Below are positions 7,854 through 15,827 of a DNA stretch of 64,000 nt, piece after piece (the stretch's first letter is position 1; each line of letters starts with the position of its first letter). The notes under the pieces were generated by a model that was not told the DNA's origin, did no database searches, and was given only the letters and a program-made list of their open reading frames with translations. A program made the translations under genes and the position numbers. This stretch comes from CAVVWJ01 sp963757525. Lineage in GTDB: Bacteria; Gemmatimonadota; Gemmatimonadetes; Gemmatimonadales; GWC2-71-9. The stretch covers positions 3,596,001-3,660,000 of the forward strand of contig CAVWRM010000001.1 in NCBI GenBank assembly GCA_963757525.1, read 5' to 3'.

Positions 7854-9197
7854 TCAGCGCGCCGCGGGATAGGGGTGGAGAGCCGCGACGGGTGAATCGA
7901 CGGCCGCCGACTCGGGGATGACCAGGATCGACCCCTCGCCGTTGGAGTAGGCCTCCTCGCCGTGCTCGGTGATGTCCATTCCCAGACCCTCGGTCCCGCG
8001 CACCGCGCGGAGCGACGTCACGAATGCCATCGCCTTCAGGATGAGGAATGTCATGAGGCCGGCGTAGGCCAGCGAGGTCAGCACGCCGAGCGCCTGCACG
8101 CCAAGCTGCGCGGCATTGCCGGCCAGGAGGCCGTCGTTGCCCGCGGCGTTCCACGCTTTCTGGGCGAAGACGCCGGTCAACAGGGCGCCGGTCATGCCGC
8201 CGATCCCGTGGCCCGCGAACACGTCGAGCGAATCATCGAGCCGGGTGCGTGAGCGATAGACGATCGCGAAATAGCTGGGCAGCGCGGCGATGCCGCCGAG
8301 GAGCAACGCACCGGCTGGACTTACAAACCCGGCGGCGGGCGTGATCGCGACGAGGCCCACCACGATGCCCGTCGCTCCACCGACGGCGGTCGCGCGACCG
8401 GTGCGGACATAGTCGAGCAGGACCCAGACCACCAGCGTGGCCATGGGGGCCAGGAACGTGTTGGTAAAGGCGAGCCCGGCGAGCTCGTTGGCCGCGAGCG
8501 CGCTGCCGCCGTTGAAGCCGAACCAGCCGAACCAGAGCAGGCCGGCTCCCAGGAGCACGAACGGCACGTTGTGCGGGAGAATGGCCTGCCGCCCGTAATC
8601 CTTGCGAGCGCCAAGCACGAGCGCCGCGACCAGCGCCGATACGCCGGCGTTGATGTGCACGACGGTGCCGCCCGCGAAATCGAGGACGCCGCGGCTCATG
8701 AGCCAGCCGCCGCCCCAGACCCAGTGCGCGACGGGCGCATAGACCAGCAAGGTCCAGAGGGCGATGAAGACGAGATACGGTCCGAACCGCATCCGCTCGA
8801 CGATCGCGCCGGAGATGAGGGCGGCCGTGATGATCGCGAAGGTGCCCTGGTAGGCCATGAAGAGCACGTGGGGTATCGTCCCCTTCGCCTCGGTGCCCAC
8901 CCCGCCCAGCAGCGCGTTCGCGGTGCCGCCGATCCACGCATTCCCTTCGCCGAAGGCCAGGGTGTACGCCAGGAGAGCCCACACGATGCCGACGACGCCC
9001 AGGGAGGCGAAGCTCATCATCATCGTATTGAGCGAGTTCTTGGAGCGGACCAGTCCGCCGTAGAAGAAGGCGAGGGCGGGCGTCATGAGCAGCACCAGGG
9101 CGGTGGCAACCAGCATCCATGCCGTGTCGGCGGGCACCACGGCGGAAGCCGCGGGGGCCCCGTCCTGGAGCGAGGCGACGAGAGCGAGATGGGTCAC
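7854..9197 (-). CDS. amtB: Ammonium transporter AmtB
   Basis: This 447-residue integral membrane protein has about eleven helices and a predicted N-terminal export segment. Amt signatures are clear: FFYGGLVRSKN in the first core helix, the twin-histidine pore with one His in FAGGTVVHINAG and the other in VFAGHGIGG, and the conserved GGSALAAN and GEEAY segments near the cytosolic face. It conducts ammonium or ammonia into the cell. The start is a GTG at 9197 with GAGGAG about seven bases upstream; an overlapping ATG at 9199 is immediately followed by a stop. The P-II gene follows directly. Confidence 0.95.
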   Translation of the reverse strand: MTHLALVASLQDGAPAASAVVPADTAWMLVATALVLLMTPALAFFYGGLVRSKNSLNTMMMSFASLGVVGIVWALLAYTLAFGEGNAWIGGTANALLGGVGTEAKGTIPHVLFMAYQGTFAIITAALISGAIVERMRFGPYLVFIALWTLLVYAPVAHWVWGGGWLMSRGVLDFAGGTVVHINAGVSALVAALVLGARKDYGRQAILPHNVPFVLLGAGLLWFGWFGFNGGSALAANELAGLAFTNTFLAPMATLVVWVLLDYVRTGRATAVGGATGIVVGLVAITPAAGFVSPAGALLLGGIAALPSYFAIVYRSRTRLDDSLDVFAGHGIGGMTGALLTGVFAQKAWNAAGNDGLLAGNAAQLGVQALGVLTSLAYAGLMTFLILKAMAFVTSLRAVRGTEGLGMDITEHGEEAYSNGEGSILVIPESAAVDSPVAALHPYPAAR

Positions 9198-9252
9198 ATC
9201 GGTCTCCTCAGGGAACAGGTTGAGGGCGGGCTCACCTGCCCCGGCCTACAAA

Positions 9253-9281
9253 ATTGTACGGTCCCCGCCTGTCCCGCACAA
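9253..9281 (-). promoter_or_regulatory. amtB: Candidate sigma-70 promoter for amtB-glnK
   Basis: On the minus strand, a -35-like TTGTGC and a -10-like TACAAT are separated by exactly 17 bases; the -10 matches five of six consensus positions and the -35 three of six. The -10 lies about 55 bases upstream of the amtB GTG start. No clear sigma-54 GG-N10-GC element was seen in this interval, although it was checked by eye only. Confidence 0.45.
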
Positions 9282-9410
9282 GTCCCCTGTCAGCAGAAAT
9301 ATGCAGTTTTGACACGAATGGAGCCGCATTGCTCCAGATTTGCCCTCATTTTCGAGTTTCTGAACACCCTTCGGTGCCTGTTATGCGCTCTCGTGCATAC
9401 ATGAACCGGC

Positions 9411-9764
9411 TCAGGCCCCGGCCGGCCGGGCCTTCTCGATCGTCCGCGCCAGCTCCCCCGCCGCAGTCCCCAGAGCCGGCAGCTCCTCGTGCCGGGTGCT
9501 CATGGCCCCGGAGCGGAGGTCCGACTCGAGCCCCCGGCAAATCTCCTTGGCCCGCCGGAGCCGGAAGCTCTCCTGGAAAGCGCGGTAGTCGTTCGCGCTC
9601 CCCGCGCTCAGCAGGCCCCAGAGGCGCAACCGGAGGTCGTCCACGGAACTCTTGAACTCGCCCAGCGCGCTGCTGGGTATCTCGCCCTGTGTCATGCGCC
9701 GCTCGATCGCCTGCAGTGCCGAGTTGAGTACCGTGACCTGCTCAGCGAAGCTTGCCTCTGCCAT
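9411..9764 (-). CDS. Hypothetical helical protein
   Basis: I do not recognise this 117-residue protein. It is almost entirely helical, with heptad-like spacing of Leu and Ala (EQVTVLNSALQAIERRM, then SVDDLRLRLWGLL and SFRLRRAKEICRGLE), so a small soluble helical bundle or coiled coil is likely. There is no signal peptide or membrane segment. It stands alone between the amtB promoter region and a DUF2214 gene on the same strand. It has a clear ATG and codon use like its neighbours, which supports a real gene. Confidence 0.65.
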   Translation of the reverse strand: MAEASFAEQVTVLNSALQAIERRMTQGEIPSSALGEFKSSVDDLRLRLWGLLSAGSANDYRAFQESFRLRRAKEICRGLESDLRSGAMSTRHEELPALGTAAGELARTIEKARPAGA

Positions 9765-9797
9765 TCACCCTCCCGGTTGAGCGCGAGAACATCCGAG

Positions 9798-10268
9798 CTA
9801 GGAGTCCGCCCCCACGCCTCTGGCCATTGCGGTGGCGGCGGCAACCATGACGATGAGGAGCACGACCTGGAGGTAGCTGATCGCCGCGAGCCGCGAGGCG
9901 GGACCGGTGTCGACCGCCTGGCCCTTCGCGACGGCCACGCGCCACCTGATCAACGTGATCATCGGCCAGAGCTCGAGCAGCAAGATCGCGGCCAGCGACG
10001 TCATCTTGAGCCAGAACACATGATTATGCAGGTAATAGCCGGTAGGCTTCTCGATGCTCGCCAGCAGCCGCCACAATCCACTGCCGATCAGCAGAATCGC
10101 CGAGACACCCCACCACGCGTCGGCGGTGAAGAGCCGGCGAAGTCCGGACCCGTCGAGGGTACCCCGGAAGCTCTCCGCTCTCGCCCAGATCGATCCGAGA
10201 CCGATCCCGAACCCCAGCAGGTGCACGGCGGCGAGCATTACCCTGGCGGTCACGTCCCGTCTTCCCAT
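9798..10268 (-). CDS. DUF2214 family membrane protein
   Basis: This 156-residue protein has four predicted helices (about 8-30, 45-65, 75-98 and 125-150) and DUF2214 features: an N-terminal His helix (VMLAAVHLLGFGIG), RAESFR after it, and KPTGYYLHNHVFWLKM before the third helix. The family is uncharacterised. ATG 10268 overlaps the end of the upstream glycolipid-binding-like gene; a second in-frame ATG lies four codons upstream. The overlap suggests the genes are co-translated. Confidence 0.7.
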   Translation of the reverse strand: MGRRDVTARVMLAAVHLLGFGIGLGSIWARAESFRGTLDGSGLRRLFTADAWWGVSAILLIGSGLWRLLASIEKPTGYYLHNHVFWLKMTSLAAILLLELWPMITLIRWRVAVAKGQAVDTGPASRLAAISYLQVVLLIVMVAAATAMARGVGADS

Positions 10269-10867
10269 GCCGACTCCCACAACTCGGGATAGTGAACGAC
10301 CACTCCAGCCGCGTTCACCTCGAGTTCCGCGGAGACGGAGCCGCCGAGCGCCTCATAGCGATATCGCCGATCGGCGATATGGCGGTAGACCTGGGACAGG
10401 GGCCGCAGCGTGAGCTCGGGAACCTGAAGCCACGCGGCGGTGACGTCGGCCGAGTGCCCCACGGGGAGGTCGAGGCGGCGGATGGGCAGCATGTTGGTGG
10501 ATGGACTGAACGACAGGTCGAGATCGATGCAGCCGGATACCTCGGGACACGGCCGGCCGTTGAGACGCCAGTCGTGACGAGCATCCGCCGCCAGGTCCAG
10601 GCGGATGCAGCGGCCGCCCATCCATCCGGTGATCTTGGCGTGGAGGGTCTGCCAACCCGCGGAACAGGCGACGAGGTACTCGAGCCGACAGGGCAGCCCT
10701 TCATGGGCAAAGACCGCGCTGCCGCTCAGGTGCCAGAACGGATCATGAAAGATCAGCCGCGCCGCTTCATGACCCGGCTGATCGAGCCTTCGCCACAACA
10801 TCAATTGCTCCGTCAAGGGTCCTTCCCCGGAAGCGCGGGATGCCTGCTCGTCCCCTTGGATCCGCAT
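10250..10867 (-). CDS. Putative glycolipid-binding domain protein (DUF1089 / PF06475-like)
   Basis: This 205-residue protein resembles the putative glycolipid-binding family: an N-terminal LMLWRRLDQPGHEAARL strand, internal beta strands GLPCRLEYLVACSAGWQTL, the W.LNGRPCPEVSGCIDLDLSFSPSTN region, a LPIRRLDLPVG strand, and TAAWLQVPELTLRPLSQ near the C-terminus. Structurally characterised relatives form a beta-barrel-like fold; no enzyme activity is known. The ATG at 10867 sits in a TGATG overlap with the upstream gene, and a GTG one codon earlier is also possible. A perfect 20-bp palindrome lies inside the 3' part of the gene. Confidence 0.75.
   Translation of the reverse strand: MRIQGDEQASRASGEGPLTEQLMLWRRLDQPGHEAARLIFHDPFWHLSGSAVFAHEGLPCRLEYLVACSAGWQTLHAKITGWMGGRCIRLDLAADARHDWRLNGRPCPEVSGCIDLDLSFSPSTNMLPIRRLDLPVGHSADVTAAWLQVPELTLRPLSQVYRHIADRRYRYEALGGSVSAELEVNAAGVVVHYPELWESAWEDGT
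10361..10380. repeat. Perfect 20-bp palindrome inside a coding region
   Basis: The 20 bases ATATCGCCGATCGGCGATAT read the same on both strands, with no mismatch and no spacer. The palindrome lies within the 3' part of the glycolipid-binding-like gene, where it encodes part of an IADRRYRYE segment. It contains CGATCG at its centre and GATATC-like edges. It could be a protein-binding site or chance. Confidence 0.7.
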
Positions 10868-11163
10868 CACTCGTAATCAGTATAGGCCGGCGTGTCTATG
10901 CGCGAGCCGGTCCGCACGTCGCGCAGCTCATGAACCAGTGTGACGGTGCCGGGTCCCCGGGTCACCCGTGACTCCAACAGCTCGAAGCGGGCGGCATCAC
11001 CGAAGCCCTGCTCGTTCAGTCGCTCCGCCTCACCGCGACACACATCGCCTGGGGTCGGCCGACTGGCCGGATAGGCGTCCTCGTGGTGCTGCACGAGCGC
11101 GCGCCAATGCTCGTCGCCGGCCCGTTCCACGGAGGCCCGAACGTCATCTCGCGTCAGCGCCAT
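10867..11163 (-). CDS. Small hypothetical protein
   Basis: I do not recognise this 98-residue protein. It is predicted to be soluble and mixed alpha/beta, with an N-terminal helix (LTRDDVRASVERAG) and two later strand pairs (ESRVTRGPGTVTLVHEL and TPAYTDYE). It has no signal peptide and no clear catalytic motif; one Cys (VCRGEAERL) is present. Its stop overlaps the start of the glycolipid-binding-like gene (TGATG), which supports it as a genuine member of a small operon. Confidence 0.6.
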   Translation of the reverse strand: MALTRDDVRASVERAGDEHWRALVQHHEDAYPASRPTPGDVCRGEAERLNEQGFGDAARFELLESRVTRGPGTVTLVHELRDVRTGSRIDTPAYTDYE

Positions 11164-11230
11164 CGCAATGCCCCGTCGGTCATAGGGTCCGCCGGTTTTC
11201 GCGCGGATGTGCGACCTGCCTGCTGCCCGG

Positions 11231-11383
11231 TCATCCTCGCCGCTTGAAGTACTGGACGGCGCGCTCGTGCCGCTCCGCCGCGGCCCGCGACTTGAAGGTG
11301 CCGAGGTTGCGACGCCTTCCCGTCCTGGGATTCTTCTTCTTCGAGTACAGACGATACTCGCCCGAAGCCAGTTTGCGAATCAT
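11231..11383 (-). CDS. Very small basic protein (50 aa)
   Basis: This 50-residue open frame starts at ATG 11383 and encodes a strongly basic protein: MIRKLASGEYRLYSKKK, then PRTGRRRNLGTF, then SRAAAERHERAVQYFKRR. Small proteins with this arrangement (Lys-rich strand, TGRRRNLGTF turn, then an AAERHERAVQYFK helix) recur in many bacteria, but I know of no function for them. The charge suggests nucleic-acid binding, which is inference. It lies alone, divergent from the lipoprotein gene at 11557. Confidence 0.7.
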   Translation of the reverse strand: MIRKLASGEYRLYSKKKNPRTGRRRNLGTFKSRAAAERHERAVQYFKRRG

Positions 11384-11556
11384 GTCATCTCCGATGCACG
11401 TCGGTCGTCCCGCGGTGCGGGCCGGTATCCATCGTTACAAACTCCACTGGGCCGCTTGCCCGGAGCGTGATTCAAGTCACCTCATGAGGGCCGGAGGGTT
11501 CCTATGTTCGCATCGCGAAGGCAATACGGCCTGTGGACCGACGAAAGGACGATCCT

Positions 11557-11802
11557 ATGAAATGGCATACAGTTGCACTCCCCGCGATCGTAGCAGCCGC
11601 TCTGGTCGGCTGCACGAACAAGTCCGGGACGGGCGGCGAGACCGGCGCCGTGCCGGGCGGAGCCGCGACGGACACGAGCATGGCCGCTCCGGCGCCGACA
11701 CCCTCGGCAACCGACACGACGGCTATGGGGGCGCCCGGGACGGACACGATGGGCACGTCATCCGATACGGGCAGCAACACCGCCGACAGCAGCGCGAAGT
11801 AG
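11557..11802 (+). CDS. Small Ser/Thr/Ala-rich lipoprotein
   Basis: This 81-residue lipoprotein has a signal sequence (MKWHTVALPAIVAAALVGC) with a perfect LVGC lipobox and acceptor Cys19. The mature part is low complexity, rich in Gly, Thr, Ala, Ser and Asp, and has no predicted fold. ATG 11557 is preceded by an AAAGGA ribosome-binding site. The function is unknown; such tails often span the periplasm or sit in the outer membrane. A hairpin lies just past the stop. Confidence 0.75.
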   Translation: MKWHTVALPAIVAAALVGCTNKSGTGGETGAVPGGAATDTSMAAPAPTPSATDTTAMGAPGTDTMGTSSDTGSNTADSSAK

Positions 11803-11813
11803 GCCGATCCCGT

Positions 11814-11841
11814 CGGAGGGGGGCCCGCTGGCCACCCTCCG
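11814..11841 (+). terminator. Hairpin between convergent genes
   Basis: A 7-bp inverted repeat (CGGAGGG / CCCTCCG) with a 14-base loop lies between the end of the lipoprotein gene and the end of the convergent DinB gene. It is placed where a bidirectional terminator would be expected, but there is no T-run on either side. Confidence 0.35.
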
Positions 11842-11892
11842 CGGGCGATGCCCGCCATCTGACCCCCACCGACATCGGTTCGAGACTCACCG

Positions 11893-12378
11893 TCACGCGC
11901 TCCCCGCGGGCCAGTCTCCGAGGAGCCGCCGCACGACGATCAGCTGGCCGACGTGATAGGCGGAATGATCCGCGACGAGCAGCAATTCCCGCAGGTAAGT
12001 CTGCCCGCCGCCGTGGGGAATCTTCGCATCGAGCTGGATCGCGTCATCGAGCGCCATCGCGCGGAGCGCCCCCCTGTCGTCTCGAAAACGCCGCAGACTC
12101 TCGGCCCAGGCCTGCTCCGATCCCGGTGCTCTCGACGCAGGCCAGTAGTCGTCGGGCCACTTCATCTCCCGATAGCCCGGATTGCGGCAGAAATCCAGGA
12201 TGTCGAATTGGGTGATGCGGAGATGCTCCACCAGTTGCCACGGCGAGTATGGGAGTCCCTCGGGCTGAGCCCCGCGAAGCCGGGCCGGGACCGCGTGGAC
12301 CACGGTGTCGAAGGAAGCGTGCGCGTCTTCCCAGTCGAGCAGGCGCGCCAGGTGCTCGCGAAGCGATCGATCGGACAT
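11893..12378 (-). CDS. DinB family protein
   Basis: This 161-residue DinB-fold protein carries the metal-site histidines in the expected helices: LVEHLRITQFDIL early and DHSAYHVGQLIVVRRLLG near the C-terminus (HxxxH). The middle region around YREMKWPDDYWP is typical of one DinB subgroup found in soil bacteria. The reaction is unknown; the fold is shared with metal-dependent thiol transferases. It is cytoplasmic, with no signal peptide. The gene is followed at its 5' side by the APC permease gene after only seven bases, so both are probably on one transcript. Confidence 0.82.
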   Translation of the reverse strand: MSDRSLREHLARLLDWEDAHASFDTVVHAVPARLRGAQPEGLPYSPWQLVEHLRITQFDILDFCRNPGYREMKWPDDYWPASRAPGSEQAWAESLRRFRDDRGALRAMALDDAIQLDAKIPHGGGQTYLRELLLVADHSAYHVGQLIVVRRLLGDWPAGSA

Positions 12379-12385
12379 GCGTTTG

Positions 12386-13699
12386 TTATCCCGTGAGCCC
12401 CGGCGCGCGGGCCCGCCGGCTGACGATGAATACGAGGGCGGCCACGAGGAGCGTGCCCACGACCGACCCGAGCTCGTGCCAGGTGGATTGCGCGGCCAGC
12501 CAGATCATGGCAAGGGCCCCGAGCGCGGCGACAAGACGCTGCAGGAGGAGCGGCACGGGCGGGTGGCCGCCCCCCGGCGACCGCTCCGCAAAGAGGAACG
12601 CGGCACAGCAGACCATTCCGTACAATATCGCGATGGTCACGCTCGCGAGAATGGCCAGCTTCGCGAAGGTGCGCGTAGCGGCGAAGACCATGGTAATGCC
12701 GGCGTGGAGCAGCACGGCCACGAAGGGGATGCGCGTGCGCGGATGCAGCGCGGCCAGCGCGCCGGGCAGAATGCGGTCCCGGCCGAACGCGTAGAGAATC
12801 CTCGAGCAGCCGAGCAGGGTCCCCGCCAGATGGCCGAGCATGCTGAACACCATGCCTCCCAGCATCAACTCGCGTCCCGCCGGCAGCGCGACCCCGACGG
12901 CGTCGGCCAGCGGCGCGGGCGAGCCGGCCAGTCGGCTGCCGAGGACGCCCTGCGCGACGAGATGGGTGGCGGTGTACAGGACCACGACCAGCGCGATCCC
13001 GCTGAGCATCCCGATCGGCACCGTGCGTCGCGAATCGCGGATCTCACCGCTCGCGCCCACCGCCGCCTCCATGCCCGCGAGCGCGAACAGAATGAGAATC
13101 GTCGCGCGACCGAGATGGCCGGCGTCCACCTCATCGGGCCAGCGCAGGTTTCCGGGGTCTACGGCTCGCGATGCGACGACGAGGAAGAGGAGCAGCGTGC
13201 CCAGCTTCACGGCCGTGGTCGCCACGATGAGTCGGCTGCCGAGGCGAATCGCGACGAGACTCAGCGCCACCGGGCCCGCGTATACGATGCCGACGAGGAT
13301 GAGTCGGGCGATGGCGCTCTGGAGCCGAGGGTCGGCCTCGATGGCGAGACCCACCAGGGCGGCGATCAGACTCGCGCTGGCGAGCGCCCCGGAGAGCCAC
13401 GTCAGGACGCCGGCCAGATAGCCGACGAAGGGACCGAACGCCGCCTCGACGTAGGCGTAGGCTCCTCCGGTACGGGTGACCCTCGCACCGACGATGCCGA
13501 ACGAGCAGGCGACGAGCAGCAGCGCGCTCCCGCAAATGACATACGCGAGCACGCCGGCTGCGCCGACCTCGCCGGCCACGACAGCCGGCAGTACGAAGAT
13601 CCCTCCGCCCACGACGACGTTGACCACCGCCGCGGTCATGGCCACCGGTCCGATCCCGCGGACCAGTCCTTCGTCCTCCTTCGCCGCGGGTCTTAACAC
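12386..13699 (-). CDS. APC superfamily amino acid permease
   Basis: This 437-residue transporter has about twelve predicted membrane helices. The first helix has the broken-helix motif VVVGGGIFVLPA typical of the APC fold (GxGIF), and helix 6 carries ILILFALAGMEAAVG, the region that lines the substrate site. Conserved elements of the family include ARVTRTGGAYAYVEAAFGPFVGYL after helix 2. It likely imports an amino acid or polyamine by proton or sodium coupling; the substrate is unknown. The start is read as GTG at 13699; no better ATG precedes helix 1. Confidence 0.85.
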   Translation of the reverse strand: MLRPAAKEDEGLVRGIGPVAMTAAVVNVVVGGGIFVLPAVVAGEVGAAGVLAYVICGSALLLVACSFGIVGARVTRTGGAYAYVEAAFGPFVGYLAGVLTWLSGALASASLIAALVGLAIEADPRLQSAIARLILVGIVYAGPVALSLVAIRLGSRLIVATTAVKLGTLLLFLVVASRAVDPGNLRWPDEVDAGHLGRATILILFALAGMEAAVGASGEIRDSRRTVPIGMLSGIALVVVLYTATHLVAQGVLGSRLAGSPAPLADAVGVALPAGRELMLGGMVFSMLGHLAGTLLGCSRILYAFGRDRILPGALAALHPRTRIPFVAVLLHAGITMVFAATRTFAKLAILASVTIAILYGMVCCAAFLFAERSPGGGHPPVPLLLQRLVAALGALAMIWLAAQSTWHELGSVVGTLLVAALVFIVSRRARAPGLTG

Positions 13700-13749
13700 G
13701 GGGGGCGCCGGGGCGTCCCTCTGTGTGCCTTACGCATGGAGCGTCGACA

Positions 13750-14064
13750 ATGAGATCGAGTCATCGCCTGCGGATCCTTGCGCTCTCGGCGGGGCTGGCC
13801 GTCGCCGCGGGCTGCGCCGCGAGCCCGCCGCCGGGCCGCGTATATGTCGTGGAGCGCCCGCCGCCCACCCGCGTCGACGTGATTCCGCGGCGACCGGGGC
13901 CGGCGTATGTGTGGGTGCCCGGCTACTGGAGCCGGGCGCCGCGCGGGTACGCGTGGGTGACGGGACGCTACCTGGTTCCGCCCCGGGCCCGCCGAGCCTG
14001 GGTGCCGGGCGAATGGCATCACGCACGCGGCGGCTGGTATTTCGTGGAGGGACATTGGCGGTGA
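13750..14064 (+). CDS. YXWGXW/WXXGXW repeat lipoprotein
   Basis: This 104-residue lipoprotein has a signal peptide and an AAGC lipobox (Cys about 22). The mature part carries repeated aromatic units of the YVWVPGYW, YAWVTGRYL, RAWVPGEW and GGWYFVEGHW type, characteristic of the WXXGXW / YXWGXW repeat family of outer-membrane-associated small proteins. No function is established. ATG 13750 was chosen because it opens the signal peptide. It diverges from the APC permease gene. Confidence 0.78.
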   Translation: MRSSHRLRILALSAGLAVAAGCAASPPPGRVYVVERPPPTRVDVIPRRPGPAYVWVPGYWSRAPRGYAWVTGRYLVPPRARRAWVPGEWHHARGGWYFVEGHWR

Positions 14065-14088
14065 AGTGGCGCCGGCGCGGGCGTCGCT

Positions 14089-14559
14089 TCACGCGCCGAG
14101 CGTTCGCGTCAGTCGGTCGAGCAACTCGCTCTGGGCCGGATTGATCCTTCCCCTAGCTTCGGCCAACGCGAACCACGCGCACCGATCGACCTCCGGAAAG
14201 GTGAGGAATCGTCCGGACCCTCGAGGCCACTCCATCGTCGCCGCGTTGCTGCGGGCGGTGCGTGGATCGGCATCCCCCTCCCACGCCCACGCGTGAACCA
14301 CCTTCCCCCCCTTCTGCTTCACCGTCCCGAGCGAGTGAAAGGGACCTGACGGCACGACGCCGGTCTCTTCCTCAAACTCCCGCCGGGCCGCGTCGAGCGG
14401 CGACTCACCCGAATCGATCATGCCCTTGGGAATGGTCCACGCTCCGGCGTCGCGCGCCTGCCAGAACGGGCCACCAGGATGGGCCAGAAAGACCTCGAGG
14501 CCGGCCGGCGTGTGGCGAAACAACAGGAGCCCGGCGCTGAGATTCGAAGACGCGGTCAT
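14089..14559 (-). CDS. Nudix hydrolase
   Basis: This 156-residue protein contains an intact Nudix box GMIDSGE...REFEEETGVV (pattern GX5EX7REUXEEXGU, about residues 45-68), the catalytic metal-binding helix for hydrolysis of nucleoside diphosphates linked to another group. The N-terminus (SAGLLLFRHTPAGLEVFLAHPGG) and the later DRCAWFALAEARGRINPAQ segment match a bacterial subgroup of unknown substrate. It is cytoplasmic. ATG 14559 follows the small membrane-protein gene by 17 bases. Confidence 0.9.
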   Translation of the reverse strand: MTASSNLSAGLLLFRHTPAGLEVFLAHPGGPFWQARDAGAWTIPKGMIDSGESPLDAARREFEEETGVVPSGPFHSLGTVKQKGGKVVHAWAWEGDADPRTARSNAATMEWPRGSGRFLTFPEVDRCAWFALAEARGRINPAQSELLDRLTRTLGA

Positions 14560-14576
14560 CGCCGGAGAGAATGGCG

Positions 14577-14903
14577 TCAGTAGCCGGTGTTGTGGAATCC
14601 CCGGAGCCGTGTGGGCAGGTCGTACGGCTCGGTCATCAGGATCTTGCCGGTCGGGGCGACGTAGATGCGCACGCTCGACGCGCCGGGTATCAGCGTGGGG
14701 CCGAACGCGAATCGCCACGCCCGCGGATGGCCACGCAACTGCGACATCCCGTGCCAGAGGAAGGTGGTGGACCGATTCCCCATCTGGGGAGGAGGAGCGC
14801 CGAGCAGCTCGCCTACGCTGTTGAACGCCACGGCCCAGGACGCACCATAGAGGAGCGCGCCGACGAACGCGAGAATCAGGACCCACCAGAAGAGACGCGC
14901 CAC
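14577..14903 (-). CDS. Hypothetical protein with N-terminal membrane anchor
   Basis: This 108-residue protein is of unknown family. It has one N-terminal transmembrane segment (about 4-26, LFWWVLILAFVGALLYG) and a soluble part with strands near SSVRIYVAPTGKILM and a C-terminal GFHNTGY. It is likely inner-membrane anchored with an exported domain. It sits seven bases after the four-helix membrane-protein gene upstream and 17 bases before the Nudix gene, so it is probably co-transcribed with both. Confidence 0.6.
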   Translation of the reverse strand: MARLFWWVLILAFVGALLYGASWAVAFNSVGELLGAPPPQMGNRSTTFLWHGMSQLRGHPRAWRFAFGPTLIPGASSVRIYVAPTGKILMTEPYDLPTRLRGFHNTGY

Positions 14904-14909
14904 CGGTCA

Positions 14910-15365
14910 TCACCTCCGGCCGAATGTCCACTCGGTATTGAGACCGACCCAGATACAGACCGCCGCCACCACGAGGTACAGTGCCGCCGTCGGCGCGTCG
15001 CCAATCATCCGGCGCAGCCAGCGCGCCTTGTAGTGCTCCCAGAACCACCAGGGTCGCAGCACGGTCAGCACCCCGATGAAGACTCCGCATCCCACCCAGA
15101 ACACGCGGTCGAGGCTCCATCCCGCCGACCACGATACCAGCCAAAGCGTGCCGCCGACGGCGATGGTGACGGCCATCAGCACGACACCGCCGCGCCAGCC
15201 GGAGCGCGGGCGCCCGCCGGCCGGCCCCGCGCCACCGGAGAAGTAGTCGCCGGCGGCGACGGCAAAGAGCGTAAGACTGGTGAGCGTGAGCGCGAGGGCG
15301 GTTGCCTTGAGATGTCCGGGAGACACGATATCGCCTCGTCCGACGGGAACATCCGGGTCCATCAC
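14910..15365 (-). CDS. Hypothetical four-helix membrane protein
   Basis: This 151-residue protein has four predicted membrane segments (about 20-42, 58-80, 86-104 and 125-143) and no recognised domain. A His-Tyr-Lys-Ala-Arg-Trp cluster follows the third helix (WFWEHYKARW), a positive patch on the predicted cytosolic side. Two consecutive ATGs (15365 and 15362) open the gene. It belongs to a minus-strand run of small membrane-protein genes. Confidence 0.6.
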   Translation of the reverse strand: MMDPDVPVGRGDIVSPGHLKATALALTLTSLTLFAVAAGDYFSGGAGPAGGRPRSGWRGGVVLMAVTIAVGGTLWLVSWSAGWSLDRVFWVGCGVFIGVLTVLRPWWFWEHYKARWLRRMIGDAPTAALYLVVAAVCIWVGLNTEWTFGRR

Positions 15366-15404
15366 GTCACGTCATCGTAAAAGTGCGCTGCCGTGCGGTG
15401 CGAG

Positions 15405-15827
15405 TCAAAGCCGGCGGATCCCATCGCAGCTCCCGCGCAGGGCGGCCCGATGTTCCCGCACCGCCAGCCACAAACATACGAATCCGAGCGGCACCGCGAG
15501 GCCGACGATGCCGGCGCCCGCCAGCACCCACGACCCCTTGAGGCGGGCCATGATGGGGATCCGGTGCCGAAGAGCGGAAATGACGATCGGCGCCCAACAC
15601 CCGACGACCGCCGCCACCGCAACGGCAGCCAGCGAACGCTCTCGCCGCCACCGCCAGATCAGCGGAGCAACCGCCACCACGGCGACCGTACCCCAGAGAA
15701 TCATCCAGGCACCGTCGTACACGCCGAGCGTGGGAATCGATTGGGTGTAGGCGGTGACCGCCGCGAGGAGGAGGGAGGCGACCCCGGCGCCCGCGGCGAT
15801 CCGCCGGCCCGCGCGTCGTGAGGTCAC
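15405..15827 (-). CDS. Hypothetical membrane protein
   Basis: This 140-residue protein is of unknown family, with four predicted membrane helices (about 12-30, 40-58, 65-85 and 100-120). It starts at GTG 15827 in a GTGA overlap with the stop of the upstream SnoaL-like gene; translation would then be coupled. The sequence after the second helix is basic (WRWRRERS), consistent with a cytosolic loop. No motif suggests a function. Confidence 0.6.
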   Translation of the reverse strand: MTSRRAGRRIAAGAGVASLLLAAVTAYTQSIPTLGVYDGAWMILWGTVAVVAVAPLIWRWRRERSLAAVAVAAVVGCWAPIVISALRHRIPIMARLKGSWVLAGAGIVGLAVPLGFVCLWLAVREHRAALRGSCDGIRRL

